A DNA stretch of 64,000 bases from Opisthorchis felineus (GCA_004794785.1 SJOL01006420.1:215382-279381), one strand, 5' to 3'; shown: positions 49,401 to 60,779, counted from the first letter of the stretch. Numbers and translations are program-made. The notes: a model not told the origin generated them from the sequence alone.

Positions 49401-49950
49401 AGTTCCTCTGCTGAACACTGCCTGGTTGCACAAGATCAAAACGCACCAATAGGAATACCTCTTCTGGCTTATGACGTCTAACGTTTGCGGTGCCTGAAGG
49501 ATCAGAAAATACCCGGCCATACCATACAAAAAAATTGAATGCTAAGGGAAGATCTTACCACACAACAACAGGTCTTATTCCGCTTGTCATCCGGCCTATA
49601 GTTTTCACGTTAGTTCTCCGTCTTTAATAACTCCACAGTTGGTTATGTATCCTAATAGTTCCCCTCAAGTTCCTAGAAAATGTTCCCGCACCATTCATTG
49701 TGTTATCGATCTGCGTTTTCGTGTATGACGTAGTCATTATCTTGCTTCCCTTATGAGGTCGTTATGTAAAAACTAACATTTTCAATCGAGCCTTCATCCT
49801 GTAAATGAAATCAGCCTTTGCCGAAAAACCACAACTATTTTGTTCTTAGTGGGGATTATCGGCAGAGCGCATATCACCAACCTCCAGGGTGATTAAAAGT
49901 CATAACCTCCCAACTAGTAGTCTGTCTGTGAGTAGTAATCACACTGGTGA
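46450..49950. other. No recognised gene or element
   Basis: Short frames on both strands without motifs. An open stretch near 47700-47870 was considered for retroelement RT but does not align to a motif. A T-rich area near 48880-49200 loosely resembles the inverted Penelope 3'-UTR but lacks the terminal block. Confidence 0.4.
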
Positions 49951-49959
49951 TCAGCTGCT

Positions 49960-50090
49960 CGCGGCTGAACGGTTTAGTCGTAACCTAAAAGCCTGAAGAG
50001 CATGAGTTCAAATCTACCTTGGGATTCGTCAGATTCGCGCCGTCGGTTCCCAAAAAGCACAAAGCGTCTCGGCATTTCGGCATAGATTGA
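49960..50090 (+). repeat. tRNA-like SINE head, degenerate
   Basis: GCGGCTGAACGGTTTAGTCG and GCATGAGTTCAAATCTACC stand at A- and B-box-like positions. The tail is unmatched. No functional tRNA fold is seen. Confidence 0.4.
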
Positions 50091-50397
50091 CGTCACTTAC
50101 AGCAGGGAACCGCGGTTCCCAAATCCCACACTGTCGACAAGAAAACAAAAAATTCCGTTTATTCCATATCTCAAACTATACGTCCTCTAGTTGAAAAGAT
50201 CCCAAGATCACAGACGTCATACAGAATTCTGCTTAACCCCTTCCTTTGGTACTAAAGTTTGGCAAGTCTGTGGACTGGCGAGCATCGATGTCAACATCAT
50301 CGGCATCATGATCATCAGCGTTAGAAACATTACCATCTCCTTCCCTTTATTGATTCAGATGTTCGTCAACGTCACCTCATCCAGATTAAATCTACCC

Positions 50398-50424
50398 TAA
50401 ATTTAAATTAAATTAAATTAAAAC
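50398..50424. repeat. (AAATT)n microsatellite
   Basis: About four to five tandem AAATT units, the first interrupted by one base, followed by an A-rich tail. No flanking structure. Confidence 0.85.
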
Positions 50425-51432
50425 AAACAAAATTATTACACAGAGCAACAAGTGTGAACCAAAAAAGTGGAAATAAACGTGAGGTAAAATAATGAGCTCT
50501 CTCTGTGATACCGTCCTGTCAAGAGAAGTTTAATGAATATTTCTGGCAATTAGCCTTGAATCTGATGAGCCACTTTGCTGTACTTGTAAACTACGTGCTG
50601 TAAACTGCTGACCAACGTTCCCTCATTTTTTTCCAGGGTAACCAGCAACCCAATTTTGAGGTGGAAGACATTTGCCACATAGTACATATGTTGCATTAAT
50701 ACCACCGCACATCAAGTCTCGATCAGAAGGAGACCAGTACTACAGGTTGGCTAATCCGAATTCTTCATGGGGTATGCAAAGAACCGGCTTCTGATGTTCT
50801 GAGAGGCGTTGTCCTTCTCAAATACTCCTGATAACTAGTAATGACATAAAGTTTTCTGATGTGTGGATATACACAGGCACTTAATGTTTGGTCACTATGT
50901 AAGTTGAGAGGATACTCCAAACGTACGGTTTCCGACTGAAATCGATTTGCCATACACTTCTGGTATACGTTGAAGGTTTCTGTTGCTTAGTCTATTTATG
51001 AGAGTGAGAGGGTACTGCCTCACAGATTATATATACATATATACCATATGAATGTGTACGAAAATTTTTTATAGTGTACCTTATAAATGTAATGGGTGTA
51101 TGTATGTTAAATCAGGTATAACAGACAGTGAGCAGCAGGTTGCTTAAGTGCACTACACCTCTCCTCTTTCTCATAGATCAGAAATGTTTTCACGCCTAAT
51201 TTTTTAGAAGTACCTCATGGCGTTACTGATTTGAAATTTGTGTTCAACTTGGTTACATTCTTAGCTTAGAAATGCAGGAAGTTACAAAAACGGACAATCC
51301 CTAATTTTCTGTGGATACCTACACACCACTATCACGTGTCAGGAATAAACTTTCGGAAGAGATGCTTGAAAAAGACAACTCGCCACTCTGCAACTCTCAC
51401 AACATTAAAAGCTGGTTTTTCTCATGCCTCAG

Positions 51433-51508
51433 GAAGGTGATGGACCAGCCAACCTGTAGTTATGGTCTCCGTCCGATTGGAACACGGTTTACAATGATAC
51501 CAACACCA
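51433..51508 (+). CDS. Candidate internal exon with strong splice sites, unknown protein
   Basis: A pyrimidine-rich acceptor (TTTTTCTCATGCCTCAG) and a consensus GTAAGT donor frame 76 bases, open as KVMDQPTCSYGLRPIGTRF followed by TMIPTP. Splice-site quality is among the best in the window. No family or partner exon is recognised. Confidence 0.35.
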
Positions 51509-52721
51509 GTAAGTGTACTACGTGACAAATGCCTTCCACCTCACTAGTATAACCAAGTGATGCCACAGACGTTCGACGCGGAACGGCTGAAAGTGTCACA
51601 GATATCTCTAACGGAACAGTGCCGTGTGGTGATTTTTTTATTTTATCCCGCCAATTTTTACTTTTTCGTGTTTACGTTTTGTGCCAGTTAATAAAAGTAA
51701 CAATCCTGCACACTGTTGTTTCACTGTGTTACCTGTTGATCTGTTCCACCCACCAAAAGTACACTCCTGGGTGAAAAACATTATCGATCGTATAATTTTA
51801 TCGTCGAATGCACAGCAATCACTTCCACCGAACCCATTTTCTTACATTTCAACGCAAAACATGAGGGGTGAAAATTAATTAAAAGTCTGCTGCCAAAATG
51901 CTGTAGGTGGTAGGTCCAAAGAAACCTTCTGATAATCTTGCCAGATCGCTATATCAAGACTTGTCTCAGTCTTCCCGTTTTTATTCTACCTACTACCCAT
52001 TTCATTTTTTATATCCCTCTTCTAGAGCCGCTTTTGAGGTGCGCTATAACAGACCCAACTCCATATGCCACAATTGTCCTTAATAGATCTCTTCATTTGC
52101 ATGGTATGAATGAGGCAGCCCTTCATGAGTCACTTGCTTGAAATCAATTGATTATCACACTTCAATTCAAACATACGACGTGCTGCCGGCTATTGTCTTA
52201 GCTGCTTAATGTGTTCAAAGAAAATCACATTTTACTCTTTCGTTTTCACCGGTTGTTTTCCGAATATACTGAGGTATGCCGTGATTTTCAAGCTACCTTG
52301 GGCGGCACCAGATGACCGCAGAGACCGCGCGCAACAAATTTTAAGCAAAGGATCTGGGGTATGCTTACTCGCTATGCTGTGTGAGAATGTCTTCATAAGC
52401 CTAAAAATTTCCAGTATCCTAACTGGTCACCCGTCTTATTCAGATATAGTACCTCATGTTCCGTCAACGTGAAAGATGTTTCTGAAAGACTTGTAAATCA
52501 AATTATCCGAAAATTTCAAAAGCACTAAATGATTATCACAACCTTACAAAGCGATGCTCAGTTACAACAGAGACATGATACAAGAACAGCTTGCGGTTGG
52601 ATGCTACTGGTCATATTAATGATGATATACGACCGAATTTCAAGGCATCCAAAGGAGCACAAATACAAAAGTTTAAAGAAGTTACACAAAAACGTCTAGT
52701 TAGCGGAAATTGATGACTTAC

Positions 52722-52997
52722 AATCAACAGCCAGCAGAATACAGAACGACAAAATAGTGAAAATCAGCAGTGGGTCATTCCACATGGCTCTCAGTTTCTG
52801 TTGATGGGCATAGACAGTATTTATAGGTTCTCCAATGGCCAAATGTTTAGCTCGTAAAAATCTACACACTAACCAGATAACACTGATGGACATCAGACAG
52901 TGCAACCTATAATCACCGCTTATTTCAGACCCAACTAAGCAGAAAACCAAAACATTGACCAGGAAGATGCTGACCAAGAATCTGCTTACCGGGAGGT
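52722..52997 (-). CDS. Candidate exon of a multi-span membrane protein
   Basis: On the minus strand ATTACATTGGCAG precedes 52997 and a perfect GTAAGT donor follows 52722. The ~92-codon frame between has two or three hydrophobic segments: FLVSIFLVNVLVFCLVG, LHCLMSISVIWLVCRF, and PLLIFTILSFCILLAVD. They are separated by charged loops, including RAKHLAIGEP and YAHQQKLRAMWNDP. The pattern looks like an authentic membrane protein and not chance hydrophobicity. Family unrecognised. Confidence 0.45.
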
Positions 52998-53687
52998 CTG
53001 CCAATGTAATAATTAAGTAGCTTTTTGGGACCCCCCCTTATTTTCAGCTCAAGCCAATTAGAAAATATTTTACAAGATCATTAGGGAGGTGCTACTGTGT
53101 GTTTAGTTTCAGGCGTCTCAGCTTCGGAAACAAGTGCACAAAATCACGTGAGCCACCTGTAGGAACAGGGAAACCCGTAGTAATGAGCTGGCGCAGATTC
53201 AGTCGTGAAGTAGAGGCCGATCAGTAGGCGAAACTGGCCAAACGAATATACTCTCAGGAAATCTTGGAATGAAATGGTTTTGAAGCAAAGAGTGGAGCTT
53301 GCAAACCGTCAGTTTAGCATCTCACTTACTCCACCTGAAATCTTGGTGTTCATGCACAGCTTGGCACCGGAGAAAAAGAATCGAATTCAGTGAACGTCAC
53401 GTGGCAATTCCTCAAGTTGACCATCGTCACCGATCAGACGCTTTTACAAGTGTAGATACACAGTGTTTCGTGCCAAAATGGTAGTTCATTTTGTCCAAAA
53501 ATGCCACGCGTTATATAAAAATCGGGAGCAATATGACCGATTATCACACCAGTCTCCCGGTTTGACTCTGACCTATCATCGAAGATAGAGTTTAACTGCG
53601 TGGCTGTTTTTCCTTGACTTCACTTGTGTTGCCTGGCATGGAAAATATTCCCGGACATTTTGATTTTAAACCTAACTGTTTTTGTAG

Positions 53688-53931
53688 ACAATGCGTGCAT
53701 TCGTCCTGCTCAACCAATGGCCAGTTTGATATACTAGACCGTTGCATCAGACTACGTTACACTCCGAAGTTGACAGCAAATCAACTAATGAGACAAATAA
53801 TGCTGTCCATGAAAGCAGTTCCAAAAGATGTTCAGCTTTTATGCATTGATCTTCATCATGGCCAAGCGTGGCATGTGATGGATCGATACGTTAGACATTA
53901 CAGCATTCGCAATTTGTTTGACAAACTGTAG
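53688..53931 (+). CDS. Candidate terminal exon, unknown protein
   Basis: After the acceptor CTAACTGTTTTTGTAG the plus strand is open for ~80 codons to TAG at 53931. It includes DILDRCIRLRYTPKLTANQL, MRQIMLSMKAVPKDVQLLCI and QAWHVMDRYVRHYSIRNLF. The amphipathic, basic composition is typical of a real C-terminus. No known motif. It is on the opposite strand to the membrane-protein exon 690 bases upstream, so the two belong to different genes if both are real. Confidence 0.4.
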
Positions 53932-54289
53932 ATACGGCACGCGGAGCAAGAGTTAGAGTGTGAACAGAGTCTACAAAGACTCTGGAGAGACTAACCATAG
54001 GCTTTTGGAGGAAATAGGCAGATCATTAAAGGCGGTCGCTACGACTTCTTAAAAATGACCCCAATACGCATCCAGAATGAAAGCCTAATTAGAGAGACTG
54101 ATTCTGATGTGATGAACAAGAGACTCAGTTGTTCGAGGAGCGAAGTAAAAAGTTACTAAAAACTGCGGAAACTCCTCGGGTAGGACGACACCGTGTGGCT
54201 GCATTGAAAACCGCTAAAAACTGCATGAGCTATGATGTGCAGAGAGACAACTCCAGGAATTTCGATGGGCGTTAGTCTTGATCAAAACG

Positions 54290-54670
54290 GACTAATCAAT
54301 ACAACCGTTCCAAAACCGAATTGGTTTTAGCGAGAGACTCAAATGAAACTTTCGTTTATCATGTTCTTCAACTGAATGTGCTGCACAACCGCCGCCTCAT
54401 GTTTCAGTTGGTACGATATTCGAGATATCGCAGTATAGTTTCATAAAGGAAGCAACCCACAAATTTGCTGAAAACTTTCCGAGAGACCACCACCGGTTTC
54501 GCCCTTCTGAGGCAGCCTTTGTGCAGCACATTCAGTTGAAAAACAACATAAATGAGAGATTCACTTGCGTCTTCCGTGAAAACCGAATTGATTAGCAAAT
54601 GAGTGTATTTGTCGCAATCTGTCTAATTTGGGTTCAAGTAGAACAGAAGTCCAATTCGTGAGTAATTTCC
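54290..54670 (+). mobile_element. Foldback element, copy 7 (rearranged)
   Basis: The left arm (ACCGAATTGGTTTTAGCGAG, TTCAACTGAATGTGCTGCAC) and right arm (GTGCAGCACATTCAGTTGAA, GTGAAAACCGAATTGATTAG, GTAGAACAGAAG) are clear inverted repeats. Between them, after the usual centre (CAGTTGGTACGATATTCG), lies a piece that belongs at the outer end of an arm (AGTTTCATAAAGG, GAAAACTTTCCGAGAG, CACCACCGGTTTCGCCCTTC). The outer end has thus been copied or moved into the centre. Confidence 0.7.
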
Positions 54671-55689
54671 TTTATGAGATTAATCATTGTTGTGCCTCAG
54701 CTCTTTCAAATTTCTCAGCTGGATAATACTGTTTTATCAATGAAGTTAAGGTGAAATGTGCGTCTGACGTCCTTCTGATATAAACAATAATAATAAAGTT
54801 TAAATATGGTTCAGCAAATTTGCAGGGGAGAATTCTCAGTCCAGGGCGTGTTCTGACGGCCTGAAATCTGAGTCGGCGACTCTAGGGAAGAACTCAGTGC
54901 TTTATCGTGCTCCGGACACAGTGTCCTTGATTTTACGATAGTGGCTGGTTTCCATATAATTTGAACCCGGTTCCATGAGGTAATATCGATTTAGATGTTC
55001 AGTTGTGTCGGCCAGTTTCAGGATTTACCCCTAGTCATATACGTGTGGGTTGTACGGACAGTTATCAGAATCTTATATCGCGTAGGTCCTTTGGGAATGA
55101 CAGAATGACGGATGTAAAACTCGTTGAAATTTGGTCAAAATCATCCCTCACATGTGCTTCGGTTGATGGTGATAAACTTCGTTGCGAGTGCTGATCGATT
55201 CATTGTTTTTAATGAACTATACAATGGTCATTAGAGTATTTCATAAAGCTTTGAGACTTCAAAAATCAACCTTAAGAAGAGTACATTTTTCACTGATGAA
55301 TAAGCACGCTTCAAGCAGGGAGCAGGCAGCCACTTTGCTAGAGTGGAACTCCGTTCCGTCGAAGTGAAAGTTCGTAATGTTGTCCACTGGACTATTGGGG
55401 CCCAACTTTAAAATTTAGGAAAGGGTATCATCAAAACTCTAGAATTTAGGGTATCTGGAAGACTAAAGAGCATCATGCATTTCGTGCGTGGTACGCAACA
55501 ACTAAGGGTATGTGGTCTTATTACGATGGACAATTTTCATCGGAAGAACGCCCAACCCAAAGCTCCTCTATTATTACGGATTGACCCTGGGCAGGGCGAC
55601 ATAGTCGTTCTTGATGCTGCCAGTTCAGCTGAACTGAGTTTACTAATTCTCAGTATATACCAATTTTAACACAGCATGATATTCTTGCA

Positions 55690-56000
55690 ATTTGAAAATT
55701 CGCTCTGTACATGGGATCACCCTATGTCGAAAAGCCAAGAAACACTGGACAACTGTTTCATCCCAGTTGGAAATCACTGACAGTGCAGATCTCATGAATC
55801 GCCTGGGTGTTTCGAACCCGTGACATTCTGAATAACAGTTGAACTTTTAACTGTTCAGCCACAAGTGTCTGATTAGTACTGTGACTAACTTGCACTTGCA
55901 CAGGGTATACCGCCACTCACCCTTCAGTCACGGAACCCACGCCACATGGTCATGCTTTGACCGGCACCTCGGGTGAAAACCTCTCAGAGAGAAGGCTTGC
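55690..56000 (-). repeat. tRNA-like SINE, family B copy 2
   Basis: On the minus strand a 5' segment (TTCACCCGAGGTGCCGGTCA, GTGAGTGGCGGTATACCC) is followed by a tRNA-like head (TGTGGCTGAACAGTTAAAAG, GTCACGGGTTCGAAACACC) and a tail (ATCTGCACTGTCAGTGAT, CAGTTGTCCAGTGTTTCTTG). The copy at 40890-41150 has the same 5' segment. A- and B-box spacing is tRNA-like, but acceptor stems do not pair. Confidence 0.6.
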
Positions 56001-56484
56001 TCGTCGTTAACACCCTATAAGCAGCACAGATGGAATAACACTTCAGACGAAAAGTGAGCAGGGAAGTCGTTACTCGAGGAGACAGTCAACAGGTAGCCAC
56101 GAAATACGTTGCTCCTCACATTACATTAGTATTAAAGACAAACGCAGCTAACTCTCTCGTTTCCGATATCCTTCAGCTGGATGTATTGTGTAGAAGCCGT
56201 ATCCTGTTTAAACTGGCATTGTACTGAATTTGTCGAAGTGTATTTTCCTTACAAAGCACACTACTAGTAAGACTACTGAAGGGGAGGAGTTCATGCAGTC
56301 CACAGAGTTCAGATGTCCCGGAAAGATGTCATGATGAAAGGTTGTCGCTTCACTTGAACAACTGGAGTCTCCGTTAGAATTCCCAAATCCCGAGAAGACA
56401 ATAAGTCAGAAAGTCTATACCAAATGACTCACCGTGAAATCCAGGAATGACGAATGACCAGCAAGTAGGGTAATCTTGACCAGT

Positions 56485-57060
56485 CGTCATCATCATCATC
56501 AGAGACAGCAAAATTAGTTTTGACACTGATGCTTCACTGCTCTATAACCACAAAGTTCATCTAGTTATATTTAAAGCTTTATAATGAAAAGAGAGGGTTA
56601 GAGAGGGGGCCTGTTGCAGGCCTGTCGCAAGCATTGTGAGGTGCTTATACCTCCAAGCGCTGAATCAGACAATCCGAAAACAAACTGACAACACGAATGC
56701 CACTAACACTGATCAACCACCATTTCTTGCAATGCCTCCAGACAAGTGCAGGAGGAGTTACTGGGACCCCATCCCGGAAGGCTACCACGCCAACAAGACC
56801 CAACCTCTTCGTAATCTCTTTCACACCCCTTTGCCAAGTCATACTTTGTCCACCCGGCAGTTTGCATTATTCAGAATGAGGTACGGAGGACAACACTCGT
56901 CTTGTTAGGCAGTGTTTCGGCATCCGCAAAACATGGCAGAGCCATCCAGAGTCGATGGTGCTGGATCCTTTCCGCAATTAAAGTACTCGCTGCATAGCCA
57001 AATACCCGCATTTCAATAACCTCGTTACGTATCCTTTGCCGCCGACCAAAATCAGCAACG
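56485..57060 (-). mobile_element. Distal (3') half of the minus-strand RTE, split by an insertion
   Basis: Reading down from 57060 the minus strand starts abruptly inside the RTE C-terminal domain (RRQRIRNEVIEMRVFG), continues through IQHHRLW and LRMPKHCL, and then MTWQRGVKEITKRLG (from 56842). A 3'-UTR follows, ending in a CTGATGATGATGATGACGAC tail near 56485. The preceding part of the same element is at 60765-63550. The frame joins exactly across the plus-strand insertion. The piece carries frameshifts and is not functional. Confidence 0.85.
57051..57060 (+). repeat. Left target-site duplication of the inserted RTE
   Basis: ATCAGCAACG here pairs with ATTAGGAACG at 60759-60768 (8 of 10 identical, last four perfect). 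They flank the plus-strand RTE and represent duplicated target sequence. Confidence 0.65.
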
Positions 57061-57407
57061 CCCCTCCATCACGAAGAGACTGGATCTCACCGTGGCGTGA
57101 CGGTCTGTGTACCTCCCTGCCCACTGAGCTTTCCTGGGGGATGCCCGCGCGACGTTCGCAGAGTCTCTCATACCAGGTTGATCACTGGTTAGAGGACTGA
57201 CGAACACAGTATCCTGGCCCTCCAGGTTGGGAGTTGGAACATATATGACGACTCGTTCCGTAAAAATGGTAATGTACTCGTATTTCCCGACCCAAAACCC
57301 CGCTGCTTCGCGGTCAGGCTTTTGAGCCAAAAGCTTTGGTCGATGACCCTAATCGTCCTCCTGTCTAGGTCTGAGCGCTCTAGCAGTATCCCAGCCCACG
57401 TACAACT

Positions 57408-58265
57408 ATGACATTTACAACTAAAAATACTCTCATGCCATACCAGCCGTTGCGCGGTGTCACCAGCTGGGTTGCCTTGCTTGCTGCATACAGCAGGGCG
57501 GGTAAGCGAAAACAGGCTACTGCTGATGCTTCCCTTCTTTCTCTTTCACATACTTTTTCTTCTCCCTCTACCCACCCCATTATTAACTATCTCCTGGTAG
57601 GCATAGCACTTAGGACTGATGAATTCGTTCGTCTTGCATCGGTTTTGCGTGCAGCATCTGCTCGTCACATGGCGTCGACATCCTCAGTTATCTCCAAAAC
57701 AATCTTCAAGCCTCCACACCAAGTCTATCTGGCCGCCTTCAATGTCCGCACTCTGAAGCAAGCAGGACAACACACTGCTCTTGCTCCGACACTGGACTCG
57801 CTTGCTATTGATGTGTGCTGTGTCTCAAAAACAAGAATTCAAGAAGCAGGTACAGTGGTTAGGCTAACCGCCCCATCACTCTCTGCCCGCCTCGAGCTAT
57901 GCACCTCTGGTGAGCAAGAGGCTGCTGCGGCAGGATGTACAGGGGTTGGTAGCCTCCTAAGTTACCGGGCGGAATAACCTTTGCTTGACTGGATATCCGC
58001 TGATAGTAGCTTCTGTGCGGTTCGTCTGGCAACGTCTGTGAAGGATTATCACGGGCGGAAAGTTGTTGGCTGTCTCTCTGTCTTGTCTACTTACATGTCA
58101 ACCGACTATAGCTCTGACCCCATCAAAGACAAGTTTTATGATGCCATGAATGCTCTGTATTGGCGAGCTAAACGCTCAGATATCGTTGTAGTTGGCGGAG
58201 ATCTGAATGCACAAGTAGACAGGGTTAGCGCATCTGAGACTCAATTAGTGTTCGACATGGACTGA
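57408..58265 (+). pseudogene. RTE endonuclease region (APE type), broken
   Basis: The frame starts at 57408 with a Ser/Thr-rich leader of about 100 residues (WVALLAAYSRAGKRKQAT early on). The endonuclease starts at AAFNVRTLKQAGQHT. IDVCCVSKTRIQE holds the second motif, where RTE elements normally have Glu (ETRIQ) but this copy has Lys, removing a catalytic acid. After a TAA at 57975 (E-stop-PLLDW, where the sister copy has E-A-SLLDW) the same frame continues to VVVGGDLNAQVDR, the GD-N-A motif. Frame is lost after 58265, and a decayed C-terminal part extends to about 58600. Confidence 0.85.
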
Positions 58266-58647
58266 ACCCAGTACGTACGGACAATTATGGACGATTGCTT
58301 CAGCTGTGTACTGACCGCAGGCTGTTTTATGCAGTACTAACTTCCGAAATAGCCGAAGTCGTCTGTACAGATGGTGTCATCCAACGGCATGCCGGCCACA
58401 CATTTAAATCGGCCATATTGCCATCAGTTACGGGTGGCGCGGATCAATAACTGACTGCCACTCCGTCTGGAACACACTTGTGGAGTCCGACCAGGCACTC
58501 GTCCGGAGTCGGTTCTCCCTTCGTTTTTCAGGGCCACCTAAAGTGCAGAAAAATCGCCTGGCAGCTGAGAGACTGGCAGATCCGGATCTTAGATGAATTC
58601 GCTAGAATCGTCTCCCCGAGTCTCTTTCAAGTAATCCACCATGAGAT

Positions 58648-59010
58648 GTGAATTCATACTGGAACGAGATCACCACCTCTGTACACAACGCTGGGAGTTT
58701 TGCCTGTGGCATGGCTCTACTAGGCTCACTCAAGCACTGGATATCAGACCAAACAGTGCCACTGCTTAAACCTCGGCGGACTATCCTAGTCAGTCCCGAA
58801 CATAACTTGATGCGACGAATTATCAGACGCCAAGTGGACAAGGAAAGCCAAGGAAATGGAAGAGGCCCAGACAGCCGGGAATGCCCGAAGATTATTTCAG
58901 CTGATACGTGCGACCGGTCCCCGGAGACCTCCTGTGAGAGGAACCAACAAGGGTCAGGATTGAGTGACCTCTTGAGTAAAGAAAAACGCCTCGACCGCTG
59001 GGCCGAATAA
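58648..59010 (+). pseudogene. RTE linker between endonuclease and RT
   Basis: An open 120-codon stretch contains LKHWISDQTVPLL, then PEHNLMRRIIRRQ and KEKRLDRWAE. The sister element on the minus strand has PPGRNHNSSTIRRHVKLS and KAERLDRWAQYFEQQ in the same order. This is the poorly understood segment between the endonuclease and RT fingers. It ends in a stop at 59010; the expected YFEQ follows in degenerate form. Confidence 0.75.
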
Positions 59011-59105
59011 TTCGAACAGAGGTTGTCGTGGCCACCAGCTGCTACTCATCTGGAGCCCACAGCTGACGTGGGTGAGCGTGGAACCCCCTACTGCATCGGA
59101 GGTTT

Positions 59106-59937
59106 ATGAATTTATGTGTTATCTCAAGCATCACCGGGCTTCTCGTCCGGATTTCTTCCCACCAGCACTGTCCAGAGATGGAGATAAAGTCCTCAGTCAG
59201 CACTTGTCTGATCTGTTTGCCTGACTATTGGAAAAGCATTCTGTCCCAGAAAACCGGAGGGGAGTCGGTGATAGTGCCCATTTTCGAAAACAGAGCTCGT
59301 AATGAGTGTGGTAACCACATGGGGATTAGCTTAACCCCGGTTGTAACGAGACTGTTGGCGTCACTTGTGCTTCGTCGCCTTGTGGTGGCTCATGAAACAC
59401 TGACTCGAGAGCAGCAAGCGGGATTCCGGCCTGGTAGGGGTTGCGTTGACCAAATCTTCACACCTCGTCAGGTGCTAGAACAACGCTATACGTATAAGCG
59501 ACCCAAGATTCTAGTATTCCTGGATTTCCAAAATGCATTCGATTCGGTTGACCGGTCTGTTCTCCTTGACACTCTTGCCCATCAAGAAATGATCCCGAAA
59601 GTTTGTGAACATAATAAGTTTTTTGTATTCTCAGATTTCCGGACGTGGGAGAGTATACGGAGAGCTCTCCAAAAGCTTTCGTACACAAAGCGGTGTCCGT
59701 CAGGGGTGCCAACTCTCTCCATTCCTATTTAAGTTCGTGATCGATGAAATCACGGGACGAACGCTGGAAGGTCTCCAAAACCCCGGTGTTCAAATAGACT
59801 GTGACGAAAACCTTGTCGGTCTGGAATGTGTAGACGAGATCGTTCTTGTCTTCGAAGGGGAAGAGAAGGCGCAGGTGTTTTTAGATGAACTGACCAAAGT
59901 CATTCCGTCCTTTGGTATGCACTTTGCGCCCACATAG
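59106..59937 (+). pseudogene. RTE reverse transcriptase, broken
   Basis: RT motifs are in order but over two frames. Fingers include SVIVPIFENR. LTREQQAGFRPGRGCVDQIF precedes motif A, FLDFQNAFDSVDR, near 59520, which keeps the catalytic Asp. After a shift near 59640, SGVRQGCQLSPFLF is motif B (near 59690). Motif C, normally LEYADDI, reads LECVDEI (near 59825), so the second catalytic Asp of the pair is Glu and the context is altered. It would have copied element RNA at a nicked target. It cannot be active in this form. Confidence 0.9.
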
Positions 59938-60611
59938 TGTTCGCGGACATGCAGTCACTGAACACGCCACTTACAATCAAGGGGGAGGCACTGGAAGTGG
60001 TGGAGTGCTTTACGTACCTTGGAAGTTGTATTAGTTCTGATTGTAGTGTGACAGATGAGGTTAATGCACGAGTCTGCAAGGCTCGGATCACGTTTGCTAA
60101 CATGAGACACCTATGGCATCAAAGCGGTATATCCCTGAATCTCAAGAGACGTGTGTAGCAGGCAACATTATGGGCTGTTTTATTGTATGGCTGTGAGACT
60201 TGGCCTGTTCGGGCAGCGGAATTGAGATGTCTTCAGTTGTTCGACAATCGTTGTCTCAGAACCGTAGCTCGTGTGGGTTGCTGTCATAGAATCTGCAACC
60301 AGGCAATTAAAAAGCGAGTTTTCGGTTGTGCAACGAGCAATTCCAGTGAAGAATGTGTCCAGCATCAGAAGCTGCGTTGGTTAGGCCATGTATTGCGTAT
60401 GCCTAACCATCGTTTGCCGAAGAGTGTGCTGTTTTCCAAGGCCAATTCAGACTGGCGGAAGCAGAGAGGTGGTAAACCCTTGGCCTGGCAGAGGGGTATG
60501 AAAGCAATTAGATATTGGGGAAGCTGCAAGATATGGCTGCTGGTCGATATCAATGGCATTCTTGTCGTCAGTTTCCATCCATCTTGCCTGAATGAGTGTC
60601 TGGAGGTGTAG
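59937..60611 (+). pseudogene. RTE C-terminal domain
   Basis: ECFTYLGSCISS and MRHLWHQSGISLNLK are followed by an in-frame TAG near 60157. Then [65 protein letters not shown] and WQRGMKAI follow, to a stop at 60611. The Cys/His-rich C-terminal region of RTE elements is of uncertain role, perhaps nucleic-acid binding. It is the best-conserved part and matches the fragments at 8.6-8.9 kb and 56.6-57.06 kb. Confidence 0.85.
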
Positions 60612-60758
60612 GCATCTCGGAATGATTGTAGTAAGCTAGCACTAAGTCCCTTCTCCATCTACTATCTATTCTTTTCTTCACACTAAGGCTTTCAAACAAA
60701 TCACCGCAGCGAAGCTTCATTGTTGAACACTGACGTCATGGTGCCAATGATGGTGATG

Positions 60759-60768
60759 ATTAGGAACG
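60759..60768 (+). repeat. Right target-site duplication of the inserted RTE
   Basis: ATTAGGAACG matches ATCAGCAACG at 57051-57060. It directly precedes the resumed sequence of the interrupted minus-strand RTE. Confidence 0.65.
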
Positions 60769-60779
60769 TTTCTGAGACA

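Larger units (their letters stand above)
57061..60764 (+). mobile_element. Near full-length RTE-type non-LTR retrotransposon (inactive)
   Basis: This ~3.7-kb element contains a non-coding leader (57061-57407), an APE-type endonuclease region (about 57720-58600), a linker, a reverse transcriptase (about 59110-59940) and the C-terminal domain (59940-60611). A 3'-UTR follows, ending in a TGATGG-rich tail. Its ends are set by target duplication and by the resumed frame of the disrupted host element. It is dead: an in-frame TAA at 57975, frame loss after 58265, RT shifts near 59640 and 59930, and a stop near 60157. Its leader matches window bases 1-184 in inverse orientation. Confidence 0.9.

Noticed and set aside
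57052..57330. 92-codon minus-strand frame
   Set aside because: Antisense to the RTE leader and crosses the insertion junction at 57060.
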